A DNA stretch of 64,000 nt from Alteromonas sp. BMJM2 (lineage in GTDB: Bacteria > Pseudomonadota > Gammaproteobacteria > Enterobacterales > Alteromonadaceae), in NCBI RefSeq assembly GCF_027257845.1, contig NZ_JAPVOT010000007.1:124001-188000 (forward strand), written 5' to 3'. Within the stretch, counting starts at the first letter, position 1. Every line of letters starts with the position of its first letter. Positions 24,374 through 33,198 of this stretch are shown here, one piece after another. Made by a program: the position numbers and the translations under genes. A model generated the notes under the pieces. The model had not been told where the DNA came from. It made no database searches and worked only from the letters and a program-made list of their open reading frames with translations.

Positions 24374-26749
24374 TTACTGTCCGTGCTTTTCAGCAAGGTA
24401 CAACCACGTTTCGACTACTGAATCAGGATTTAATGATACAGAGTCAATGCCCTCAGCCACTAGCCACGCTGCAAAGTCTTCGTGATCCGATGGACCCTGT
24501 CCACAGATCCCCACGTACTTGCCACGCTTCTTGGCTGCTCTGATTGCCATAGATAATAGTGCTTTTACCGCATCATCACGTTCATCGAACAAGTGAGCAA
24601 TAAGACCACTATCGCGGTCAAGCCCCAAGGTAAGTTGGGTCAGGTCGTTAGAGCCAATTGAGAAGCCGTCAAAAATATCTAAGAACTGATCAGCAAGCAG
24701 TGCGTTTGACGGTAACTCACACATCATAATGATGCGCAGACCTTTGTCGCCCTTCTTAAGCCCTTGCTCTTCTAAAAGCTCAATAACTTTACGTCCCTCT
24801 TCAACGGTTCTCACAAATGGGATCATGATTTCCACATTCGTAAGGTCCATCTTGTTGCGAACGCGCTTTATAGCTTCACACTCTAGAGCGAAACAGTCCC
24901 TGAAGTCTTCTGAGATATAGCGGCTCGCACCACGGAATCCCAGCATTGGGTTTTCTTCATCAGGCTCGTACTGATAACCACCAACAAGGTTGAAGTATTC
25001 ATTCGACTTAAAGTCAGACATACGAACGATAACTTTTTCAGGCGCAAATGCTGCACCAATGGTTGAGATACCCTCAACAAGTTTCTCGATGTAGTATTCC
25101 GTTGGCGACTCGTAGCCCGCTATCATATCGGTAATTTCTTCTTTTAACTCTTCAGGCTGGCTGTCGAAGTTAAGAAGGGCTTTAGGATGAACGCCTATCA
25201 TTCGGTTGATGATAAATTCTAAACGGGCAAGGCCTACTCCTGCATGAGGAAGACGTGCAAAGTCGAATGCGCGATCCGGATTGCCCACGTTCATCATTAC
25301 GTTAAGAGGAAGGTCTGGCATAGAATCGATGCGTGAGGTCACAACATCAAACTCAAGCACGTCACCATAGATGTAACCAGTATCACCCTCTGCGCACGAC
25401 ACGGTGATTCTATCGCCGTTTTGAATGCTGTCCGTTGCGTTGGTACAACCCACAACGGCAGGAATACCCAGCTCACGTGCAATGATTGCTGCGTGACAAG
25501 TTCGTCCACCGCGGTTGGTCACAATCGCTGATGCTTTTTTCATGATAGGTTCCCAATCAGGGTCTGTCATGTCTGTAACTAACACATCGCCCGCTTGGAT
25601 CTTATCCATCTCTTCGATAGAGCCTAAAACTTTCGCAACGCCTGCACCAATTTTATGGCCAATAGCGCGACCTTCGCACACAATATTGCTTTGGCCTTTA
25701 AGCTGGAAACGCTCGATACTTTGAGAATCTTCACGGCTGCGAACAGTTTCTGGACGAGCCTGTACAATGTAAAGTTTGCCGTCTACACCGTCTTTGGCCC
25801 ATTCAATATCCATAGGGCGCTTGTAGTGCTTTTCAATGATTTGAGCTTGTTTAGCTAGCTCCATCACTTCATCGTCGGTTAACGAGAAAGTTTTACTCTG
25901 AACTGGCTCAATATCCACAATTGAAACCTGCTTACCGTGAGCTTCATCATCAGAATAAATCATTTTAGTAAGCTTGCTGCCAATGTTACGACGAACAATG
26001 GCCGGTAAACCTTTATCTAGTGTTGGCTTGTGCACATAAAACTCGTCAGGGTTTACCGCACCCTGAACCACCATTTCGCCTAAACCAAACGAGCTAGTGA
26101 TGAACACAACATCTTCAAAGCCTGACTCAGTATCGATGGTGAACATAACGCCCGAAGACGCGATATCACTGCGCACCATGCGCTGAATACCTGCCGATAG
26201 CGCAACACCTTTATGGTCGTAACCTTGGTGCACGCGATATGAAATAGCGCGGTCATTAAACAATGAAGCAAATACGTGTTTAATGGCTACCATCACTGAG
26301 TCGTAGCCTTTCACGTTCAAAAAGGTTTCTTGTTGCCCAGCAAATGATGCATCTGGCATGTCTTCTGCGGTAGCTGAAGAACGAACGGCAAAAGAAGCCT
26401 CATCTCCTGCATCACCCTGCAGAGTGACAAATGCCTCTTTAATGGCGTCTTCAAGTTGTGGTTGGAAAGGCGTGTCTATTATCCACTGGCGGATATTCTT
26501 ACCTGCTTCGGTAAGTGCACCAATATCGTCAACGTCTAGCGCGTCTAACGTTTCGTGTATTTTTGCTTCTAACCCGCTTTGTTCTAAAAACGCATTAAAC
26601 GCTTCGGCGGTTGTTGCAAAGCCACCTGGCACCTGCACACCGGCGTTTGAAAGGTTTGAAATCATCTCGCCTAATGATGCATTTTTGCCGCCTACGCGAC
26701 CCACATCGTGCATGCCCAGTTCTTGATACCAAAGTACGTAATCTTGCAC
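24374..26749 (-). CDS. ppsA: Phosphoenolpyruvate synthase PpsA
   Basis: Gluconeogenic enzyme making PEP, AMP and phosphate from pyruvate and ATP. The N-terminal ATP-grasp half has VGGKNASLGEMI and FAVRSSATAEDMPDASFAGQ. The phosphohistidine swivel domain has GGRTCHAAIIARELGIPAVV with the catalytic His. The C-terminal TIM barrel has GSNDLTQLTLGLDRDS and the Cys-bearing GICGQGPSD. The GTG start at 26749 follows GGAGG; length is 791 aa (E. coli 792). It is divergent from its regulator ppsR. Confidence 0.98.
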   Translation of the reverse strand: MQDYVLWYQELGMHDVGRVGGKNASLGEMISNLSNAGVQVPGGFATTAEAFNAFLEQSGLEAKIHETLDALDVDDIGALTEAGKNIRQWIIDTPFQPQLEDAIKEAFVTLQGDAGDEASFAVRSSATAEDMPDASFAGQQETFLNVKGYDSVMVAIKHVFASLFNDRAISYRVHQGYDHKGVALSAGIQRMVRSDIASSGVMFTIDTESGFEDVVFITSSFGLGEMVVQGAVNPDEFYVHKPTLDKGLPAIVRRNIGSKLTKMIYSDDEAHGKQVSIVDIEPVQSKTFSLTDDEVMELAKQAQIIEKHYKRPMDIEWAKDGVDGKLYIVQARPETVRSREDSQSIERFQLKGQSNIVCEGRAIGHKIGAGVAKVLGSIEEMDKIQAGDVLVTDMTDPDWEPIMKKASAIVTNRGGRTCHAAIIARELGIPAVVGCTNATDSIQNGDRITVSCAEGDTGYIYGDVLEFDVVTSRIDSMPDLPLNVMMNVGNPDRAFDFARLPHAGVGLARLEFIINRMIGVHPKALLNFDSQPEELKEEITDMIAGYESPTEYYIEKLVEGISTIGAAFAPEKVIVRMSDFKSNEYFNLVGGYQYEPDEENPMLGFRGASRYISEDFRDCFALECEAIKRVRNKMDLTNVEIMIPFVRTVEEGRKVIELLEEQGLKKGDKGLRIIMMCELPSNALLADQFLDIFDGFSIGSNDLTQLTLGLDRDSGLIAHLFDERDDAVKALLSMAIRAAKKRGKYVGICGQGPSDHEDFAAWLVAEGIDSVSLNPDSVVETWLYLAEKHGQ

Positions 26750-27012
26750 AGCCCAAGCCTCCAGCTTTTTTTGTGTAGGGTATGAGGTTAATTTCAGGTC
26801 TTATTGAATTTATTACCTGAAAAATTCAATTCGTTAGTCGAAATGGTTAATGGCCAATGTTTACTACGCGATGACGATAAAACGTTTCTCTATCGTGATC
26901 ATTCGCGATAAGCGTCTGGCTTTTCGACAAAATCATCATAGAATGGGCTTATTAAGAATGTAAACTCTTTATTAATTCTGTAATTAAATTACGACAATGT
27001 TAAGGATATGTT

Positions 27013-27825
27013 GTGAGAACAGCTTTTTATATTTCAGATGGCACAGCCATTACAGCAGAGGTGTTTGGTCACGCTCTGCTCTCGTTATTCCCCGTTGAGT
27101 TTAATCACAACACCATCCCATTCGTTGAAACTGAGGAACACGCACAAAAAGTTCTTGAGCAAATTTCTGAAAGTTTTCAAGATACCGGAGAACGCCCGCT
27201 CGTTTTTTATACAATTGTGAATGTAGATGTTCGCAAAATTATCTCTAAATCCGTTGGTATTAATTACAATTTCCTCGATCAATTTGTTGCTCCTTTGGAA
27301 AAAGTGCTTGGCGTACCGTCAAAACCAGAAAAACATCGCACCCACAGTATTCACGAAACCACCTACGATATCAGAATTGAGGCCGTGAATTACGCGTTAG
27401 CCAATGATGATGGCTCAAACTTAAAAGACTATGACGAGGCGGATATTATTCTTACTGGCGTATCTCGTTCAGGAAAAACGCCAACTAGTCTATATTTAGC
27501 GCTTCAATTTGGAATAAAAGCCGCTAATTATCCGTTTACTGAAGAAGACATGGGAGACATGCTTAAGCTACCTCCAGCATTAAGACGTTATAAAAACAAA
27601 CTGTTTGGTTTAACTATTCAGCCAGAACGTTTGCATCAAATACGCTCTGAGCGCCGTGCAAACAGTAAATATGCGTCGATGCAGCAATGCCGGATGGAAT
27701 TAAGAGAAGTGGAAAACTTGTACCGCAAAGAAAAAATTCCTTTTTTAAACAGCACTAAATATTCCATCGAAGAAATATCAGCAAAGATCTTAGCCGAAAC
27801 CGGACTTAAGCGAAGAAAATATTAG
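27013..27825 (+). CDS. ppsR: PEP synthase regulatory protein PpsR (kinase/pyrophosphorylase)
   Basis: DUF299-family bifunctional enzyme that inactivates PpsA by ADP-dependent threonine phosphorylation and reactivates it by Pi-dependent pyrophosphorylation. The nucleotide-binding motif is [15 protein letters not shown]. The N-terminus [19 protein letters not shown] is typical. The GTG start at 27013 follows TAAGGA; length is 270 aa. Divergence from its substrate gene ppsA across 263 bases supports the assignment. Confidence 0.96.
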   Translation: MRTAFYISDGTAITAEVFGHALLSLFPVEFNHNTIPFVETEEHAQKVLEQISESFQDTGERPLVFYTIVNVDVRKIISKSVGINYNFLDQFVAPLEKVLGVPSKPEKHRTHSIHETTYDIRIEAVNYALANDDGSNLKDYDEADIILTGVSRSGKTPTSLYLALQFGIKAANYPFTEEDMGDMLKLPPALRRYKNKLFGLTIQPERLHQIRSERRANSKYASMQQCRMELREVENLYRKEKIPFLNSTKYSIEEISAKILAETGLKRRKY

Positions 27826-27902
27826 TAATACCAGTGCGCATAAGAACAGGCTGTGAAATTACCGTTTTCAGTCAATATAAGCCATAAAGAAAAAGCAGCC
27901 TA

Positions 27903-27998
27903 GTGAAGTGACCCCAATAGTTGGACTATCCAATTACTGGGGGTCTTTTTATGTCCAAACATCAAAGAACATTTAAGTTAAAGCTAGCCCTTTACGCT
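27903..27998 (+). mobile_element. Remnant of an IS3-family (IS150-like) left end
   Basis: GTGACCCCAATAGTTGGAC resembles the terminal repeat of IS3-family elements. It is followed at 27951 by an ATG opening MSKHQRTFKLKLALYAKF, the usual N-terminus of an OrfA transposase. The frame then leaves the family and stops at 28048; no orfB or right end is present. The GACCCC...GGGGGTC inverted repeat with TTTTT may now act as a terminator for ppsR. Confidence 0.6.
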
Positions 27999-28073
27999 AA
28001 GTTCTTATTTGTAGATTCAAGCCCTTTAATTCAATCTTTTAATCAAAGCTAAGCCTTCTTGCACTAAGCAACA

Positions 28074-30086
28074 TTAAGACGGCAATCGAGTTAACGCATG
28101 TTTGAGCTCTGCCAAATATTCCTCAAAAGGTTTCCATTGTTCCATGCCTGTTTTATAAATAGGCTGGCGAACTTGCTCTGAGCTTGGCGTTTTGATGACC
28201 CGTTGTGTTTTGTAAAATGAGAGGCAACTTTCTTCAAACGGAAGGTCGCAAAACGCGAGTATGCGCTTTACCTGCCCTTCTAAATCATCAAGCACATCTT
28301 CATGCTGCACAGTTAATATTTCACCGGGAAGTACAGATTTCCAATGAGTCATTAGCGCCTCATAAGCGACATAGTATCGGCCAATATCGTCTTGTCCGTA
28401 GCTGAACTCTTGCCCTTCCCCAAACAATTGCTTAAAGCCGCTGAAGCAACAATCCATGGGAGCCCTGCGAGCATCAATAATTTTTGCGTTGGGAAGTATT
28501 TTCTTGATAAGACCAATATGAATAAAGTTATTTGGCATTTTATCAATAAAAAATGGTGCACCCTGGCGATAAGCTTGAGTTTGATCAATGTATCGCTGAC
28601 CCAGTGCCTTACACGCTTCATCGTCTAATTCATTTACATTAAACGGATAAGGCGTTTTTTTGTTGCTCAGTGAAGATGCAATTCCCAATACGTCATGCAG
28701 CTCCATAGTGCCATCTACCATAGAATGAGAAGCCAATATTTGCTCTAGTAAGGTTGAGCCAGCGCGCGGCAGACCGACAATAAAAATAGGGTCTGGCGCC
28801 TGACAACCTTTGGCTTTATCAAAGCTTTCTGCATTAAAGGCTTTTTGCTGTGCTGCTAACGCTGCTTCAGTTCTCCTAATATCAAACTGTAAGGTTCGTT
28901 TTTTAAGCGCATTACCTAGGCTGTAATAGTGAAACGCAGTTTTAGCGTCCTTCCTATCTTCAAACCCTTTACCTAATGCAAAACAAAGATGAATTTTGTC
29001 ATCTAATTTTGTCGACGCCAACGACTCCTGCTCTACCATTTCATCCATTGTTTTATCATCAAAACGGTAGGTTTTAGTATTGGCTAAGCTCCAGTAGGCG
29101 TCTCCAAAATCAGCGGCATAGGCAATTGATTTTTGATAAGCGCTAACCGCTTGCTCCATCTTGCCTTGCGCTTTAAAAGCGTGACCCAGAGCAACCCACA
29201 ACGCAGGGCGATCGTCCTTGGCTGATAACAGTTCTTGGTATATGTGAATTGCTTCATCTAAGGAACCAATGCCTACCAGAGCATGAGCTAGTGAGACTTG
29301 CACGGTAAAATTATCCGGTGATAGCGCCAAGCGCTTTTTAGCCAGCGCCGCTGCTTCAGGAAATTTTCCTAATTTAGATAACAGACTTTGAAAAGCCGCA
29401 GCGGCTCTGTCATTTTCGGGATACATTTCAACGCAGCTTTCTAATAAAAATTCAGCGTCGCTATAAACCTTCAATTGAATGCCTAATTCAGCAAGCAGCA
29501 TCATGGCTTCGGGGTGATGCTTGTTATTAGTAAGAAACTGTCTGCAGACCTGTTCCGCCTTGTGCAATTGGCCTTCGTGCATTAAATCTGTTGCACCTAA
29601 GAGCGGCTTTGGCAGTGAGGTTAAAAATTGAATTTGCTGCTGACATAATGCCAGGGCTTGCTTCTGTTGGTCTCGTTTATACACTTTTTCGAGCTGTTGC
29701 CACGATGCAAGTAATGCAGGATTAAATCGAGTGGCCTGATAAAAGCTGTGTGCAGACTTTTTACTATCAATATTCGCATAACAGTAACCCAGTTCTTGAA
29801 ACGCTCTTCCGTAATCTGGAAATATGGCTATAACCTTATCAAGAGTGGAAATAGCATTTTGGGTGTTACCTGACAGCCTGTAGGCTACCGCTTGTAAATA
29901 CAGCGCTTCACGCTGTGCATCACTACTGAGGGCAGTTTCGCCAGCTTCAATTAGACCAGCTTCTGCCCCGTTAGACTGAGGCTGTGCAGCGAGCAATTCA
30001 CTGCATTGCGTAATCACCGATTGAAAGTGAGACTGCATTAAGGTTTTCTTAATAGTAAGAAGTGTTTGTTGTTCTTTTGTATTCAT
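28074..30086 (-). CDS. TPR-repeat sulfotransferase family protein
   Basis: 670 residues. The first 400 or so are tetratricopeptide repeats (for example AFQELGYCYANIDSKKSAHS and ALWVALGHAFKAQGKMEQA). The C-terminal part is a sulfotransferase: the PAPS 5'-phosphosulfate loop is IFIVGLPRAGSTLLEQILAS, and a later segment is KMPNNFIHIGLIKKILPNAK. It may move sulfate from PAPS to a protein, peptide or glycan; the acceptor is unknown. No signal peptide, so cytosolic. It lies directly downstream of, and on the same strand as, a TonB receptor. Confidence 0.88.
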   Translation of the reverse strand: MNTKEQQTLLTIKKTLMQSHFQSVITQCSELLAAQPQSNGAEAGLIEAGETALSSDAQREALYLQAVAYRLSGNTQNAISTLDKVIAIFPDYGRAFQELGYCYANIDSKKSAHSFYQATRFNPALLASWQQLEKVYKRDQQKQALALCQQQIQFLTSLPKPLLGATDLMHEGQLHKAEQVCRQFLTNNKHHPEAMMLLAELGIQLKVYSDAEFLLESCVEMYPENDRAAAAFQSLLSKLGKFPEAAALAKKRLALSPDNFTVQVSLAHALVGIGSLDEAIHIYQELLSAKDDRPALWVALGHAFKAQGKMEQAVSAYQKSIAYAADFGDAYWSLANTKTYRFDDKTMDEMVEQESLASTKLDDKIHLCFALGKGFEDRKDAKTAFHYYSLGNALKKRTLQFDIRRTEAALAAQQKAFNAESFDKAKGCQAPDPIFIVGLPRAGSTLLEQILASHSMVDGTMELHDVLGIASSLSNKKTPYPFNVNELDDEACKALGQRYIDQTQAYRQGAPFFIDKMPNNFIHIGLIKKILPNAKIIDARRAPMDCCFSGFKQLFGEGQEFSYGQDDIGRYYVAYEALMTHWKSVLPGEILTVQHEDVLDDLEGQVKRILAFCDLPFEESCLSFYKTQRVIKTPSSEQVRQPIYKTGMEQWKPFEEYLAELKHALTRLPS

Positions 30087-30109
30087 TTATACAGCATGCC
30101 TAAAAATAG

Positions 30110-30138
30110 AAAAAACGGCAAACCCGAAAGTTTGCCGT
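30110..30138 (-). terminator. Terminator after the TonB receptor gene
   Basis: On the minus strand ACGGCAAAC / GTTTGCCGT forms a perfect 9-bp stem followed by a T tract. It sits between the receptor stop and the sulfotransferase start, so the two genes may be expressed separately. Confidence 0.8.
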
Positions 30139-30182
30139 CTTAATTTTTTACCTATGGCTTAGCCAATGTCTCAAACAATAAC

Positions 30183-32873
30183 TTAATAGTAGTCGTAAGA
30201 GAAACGCATTCCGATCGTGCGAGGTCTGTTTGTGACTACTTTTGGCGTAAACTGTTGCGTATCGATGTTTAACACCGCTCGCTCATCAAATACATTATCG
30301 ATGTAAAGTTCAGCTTTCCACACGTCATTAGTAACACCTACTGCTAGGTTAGCAAGGAAGTATGACTCTTGAACATAACGACCGCCACGGAAGGTTTCAC
30401 CATTTGAATCTGCGTAGGTAACGCCTTCATATACAGCGGCTTCCTGCTCAATTTTAAGACCAGAACCTGTGCCGTAAATATTTTGAGTGGCATCTTCCAT
30501 TACAAAGGCATCCATTACCATGCCAGCATACCGGTCGCCAGTGTAGCTTACAGAGCCGTTAACGTAGCCGCGCTTGTCGCCTTCTAGTTCAAAGAAATAA
30601 CGGGCGTTAATGTTGCCAGAAAATTCTGCAGAGTAAGGTAGTTGTGAACCAACACCTGCTGCAATGCCCACAAGCTCAGAATTAACGCTTGTCAATTCTG
30701 TGTCTAGTAAGCTAAACGCCGCGTTAATCACTAAGTCATCAGTGGCAAGCCATGTTAAATCAGCATCTAACCCTTTTATCTCAGCATCACCAACGTTATC
30801 AGTAAATACTAGGAATGAGATATTTGTGGGGTCGTAACGAGACGTTTGCAGGTCGGTAATTTCAGAGTAATACGCAGTGGCGTTAACACGGAACAGACCA
30901 TCAAAGAAATCGCCTTTTAAACCAAGTTCGTAGTTATCCAGAGTATCCGTCGTTGAATAAACTGGGATACGGAAGTTATTGAACTTGCCTTCTTGGTTCG
31001 TCGACAAACCACCGCCAACACGGTTTGTAACCGGAGGACGGAAACCTTCAGAGTAGTTAGCAAACACCAATACGTCTTCATTCACTTTATAATCTAGTGA
31101 AAACTTAAAGATGGTATCGTCAACCGTTAGCACACCATTGCTGTCAAGAAGATCAGTTTCTAACTGACCGCTTTGAATGGCTGCATTAACCGCAACAGGG
31201 TCTAAGCCTACTGCTGCTAATTCGTCGGCATCCAGAGTGCCAAAGGCACGAATTCGGCGCGTTACGTCTACAGTAGATGTTGAACCTACGTAAATATCAT
31301 CAATTTGATACCAACGCGCACCAATACTTGCAGTTAACTTCTCGGTTAGATCGTACTCAAATTGCCCAAATACCGCTATCTGTTCAATCGTATGAGTAAT
31401 GTCGTTAACAAAGCTTACTTCAGCGGGGAATGGTCCGCCGTCGCTATTAATACCCTCATTACCCACTAGAGTGCGCTGAAGGTTATCAAAAAGTTCTGTG
31501 TTAGCAATTTTGAACTGACCAACGGTCGCTACTTCTTGTTCGTCGTAGAACAAACCAGCAGTTACGCGCCACGGTGTATCCATGGTGGTATTAAAGCGAA
31601 GTTCGTGAGTATTACGTGTAGAAGAAGTGTCTTCTTGATAGTATTTAGTCGGATCTAAACAACGCTCATCTGCAGCGTTATCTGGCGTATCGTAGTGATT
31701 ACACAGATAATACGCGGAGAATAAACCGCCGTTAGTGTAGCCCGTATAGTCTGCTAATGTGTCGATTTCACGGTCTAAATAACCACCGGTATAAACAACA
31801 TCTAGCTTGTCCATACGACCTTCAACGGTCCACGTTGTAAGGCCAAACTCATCTCTGTTTTCGTCTGGTTGAAAACGAATAGCAGATGTTTCGCCATCTA
31901 GCGTTGGGTCGTAAGAAAATACGCCTTCTGTGTCTAGCGTTTGCTGAGTATGCTGTACTAGCAAATCCCAATCGTCGTTAATGTGATACGACAATCCAAA
32001 GCGGGCACCAGAGTAGACCGCATCATTGAAATCTTCTTCAACAAGCGCGTCATTCTGAGGTGAGACCACCGACGCTTCAGAACTTGAAGATACGTTAGGA
32101 TTATTAATGCGGCTAGCATCCATCGCCACTGGGTCGGCAAGAACACCACCCGAAATGCGATCAACAACAACCGCGCTTCCTATGTAACCACCCTCACCAG
32201 GCACGTTTCTTACGTTGTCAATCCAACCACCTTGTTGGTCGTTGTATGCTGCTACGCGAACGGCTAAATCGTCAGTAAGTGCCATGTTAAAGAAGGCCTG
32301 AACTGAGTTGCTCATCTCGCCGTCTTTAGTAAAGCCGATATTGGTGTCGAAACCAGCGCCAAAACCTGTGTGGTCTGGTTTATTGGTAATCAATCGAATA
32401 GTACCTGCCTGCGAGCTTGCGCCAAAAAGTGTGCCTTGTGGCCCAGGTAGCACTTCAACACGCTGTACGTCAGTGGCGTAAACGTCAAGGTTACGACCGG
32501 CCATCGAAACTGGCATTTCATCTAGATAAAAAGCTACCGATGGCTGTAATGCTTGTACTGAAGACAGCATGATATTTGATTGTGTTGTTGCGGCGCCGCG
32601 GATGTAAATCTCGTTTTGGCCAGGTCCCGTTCCTTGGAAAACAACGTTAGGTAGGAACTCGACGTACTCTTGGAAGTTGTCGATGCCAAGGTTTTCTAAG
32701 GCTTTTCCGTTAAGAGCTTGAACAGCAACAGGTACGTCTTGAATAGATTCAGTACGTTTAGTTGCGGTGACTTCAATAGTCTCGAGTTTCGCGGGTGCTT
32801 TCGACTCCTGCGCGGCTATAGATGTTGTTGCCAATGCAGCGACGATCGCACAGCTAAGCTGAGTTTTACGCAT
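30183..32873 (-). CDS. TonB-dependent outer-membrane receptor
   Basis: Outer-membrane active-transport beta-barrel, 896 aa from the ATG at 32873 (preceded by AAAGGGA); a longer frame from 32933 is not used. Order of features: signal peptide ending near ATTSIAAQ, TonB box IEVTATKR, plug domain with DVPVAVQAL, IYIRGAATTQ and VLPGPQGTLFGASSQAGTIR, then the barrel, ending in RTIGMRFSYDYY with the terminal aromatic residue. The substrate is unknown; the plug resembles those of Alteromonas-type receptors often assigned to siderophores or glycans. Confidence 0.93.
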   Translation of the reverse strand: MRKTQLSCAIVAALATTSIAAQESKAPAKLETIEVTATKRTESIQDVPVAVQALNGKALENLGIDNFQEYVEFLPNVVFQGTGPGQNEIYIRGAATTQSNIMLSSVQALQPSVAFYLDEMPVSMAGRNLDVYATDVQRVEVLPGPQGTLFGASSQAGTIRLITNKPDHTGFGAGFDTNIGFTKDGEMSNSVQAFFNMALTDDLAVRVAAYNDQQGGWIDNVRNVPGEGGYIGSAVVVDRISGGVLADPVAMDASRINNPNVSSSSEASVVSPQNDALVEEDFNDAVYSGARFGLSYHINDDWDLLVQHTQQTLDTEGVFSYDPTLDGETSAIRFQPDENRDEFGLTTWTVEGRMDKLDVVYTGGYLDREIDTLADYTGYTNGGLFSAYYLCNHYDTPDNAADERCLDPTKYYQEDTSSTRNTHELRFNTTMDTPWRVTAGLFYDEQEVATVGQFKIANTELFDNLQRTLVGNEGINSDGGPFPAEVSFVNDITHTIEQIAVFGQFEYDLTEKLTASIGARWYQIDDIYVGSTSTVDVTRRIRAFGTLDADELAAVGLDPVAVNAAIQSGQLETDLLDSNGVLTVDDTIFKFSLDYKVNEDVLVFANYSEGFRPPVTNRVGGGLSTNQEGKFNNFRIPVYSTTDTLDNYELGLKGDFFDGLFRVNATAYYSEITDLQTSRYDPTNISFLVFTDNVGDAEIKGLDADLTWLATDDLVINAAFSLLDTELTSVNSELVGIAAGVGSQLPYSAEFSGNINARYFFELEGDKRGYVNGSVSYTGDRYAGMVMDAFVMEDATQNIYGTGSGLKIEQEAAVYEGVTYADSNGETFRGGRYVQESYFLANLAVGVTNDVWKAELYIDNVFDERAVLNIDTQQFTPKVVTNRPRTIGMRFSYDYY

Positions 32874-33198
32874 AATGTGTGTTTTCCCTTTGAAAATGGT
32901 TTTTATTCTTCGGACACTGTTTACTTGAAACACGTATCAATAAGATCAGTATTATTAACCCACAAACAGGAAATAATTTCTACTCTAACGATTAAGTTTC
33001 ATGTAAAAACACTTTAAATATAAACTAATGACTAACAAAACAGGCCAAAACTAAACTCAATTAAGCACTTTTTTAAAATTCTTCATTTTATTACCTTCAA
33101 AGCTAATGATTTAATCTCATGTTTATAAAAACCATCAATTGCGGTATATTTAGTGTTAATAGTTTTAATCGAACAAAAAGTGGAAGGATTTTCTCTGC
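32874..33198. other. Divergent intergenic region TonB receptor / BCCT transporter
   Basis: 325 very AT-rich bases between divergent genes; promoters expected but none assigned by eye. No ORF or RNA recognised. Confidence 0.5.

Noticed and set aside
27903-28048. Complete IS3-family element
   Set aside because: Only a left end and some 18 codons of OrfA remain; no OrfB or right end before the sulfotransferase gene.
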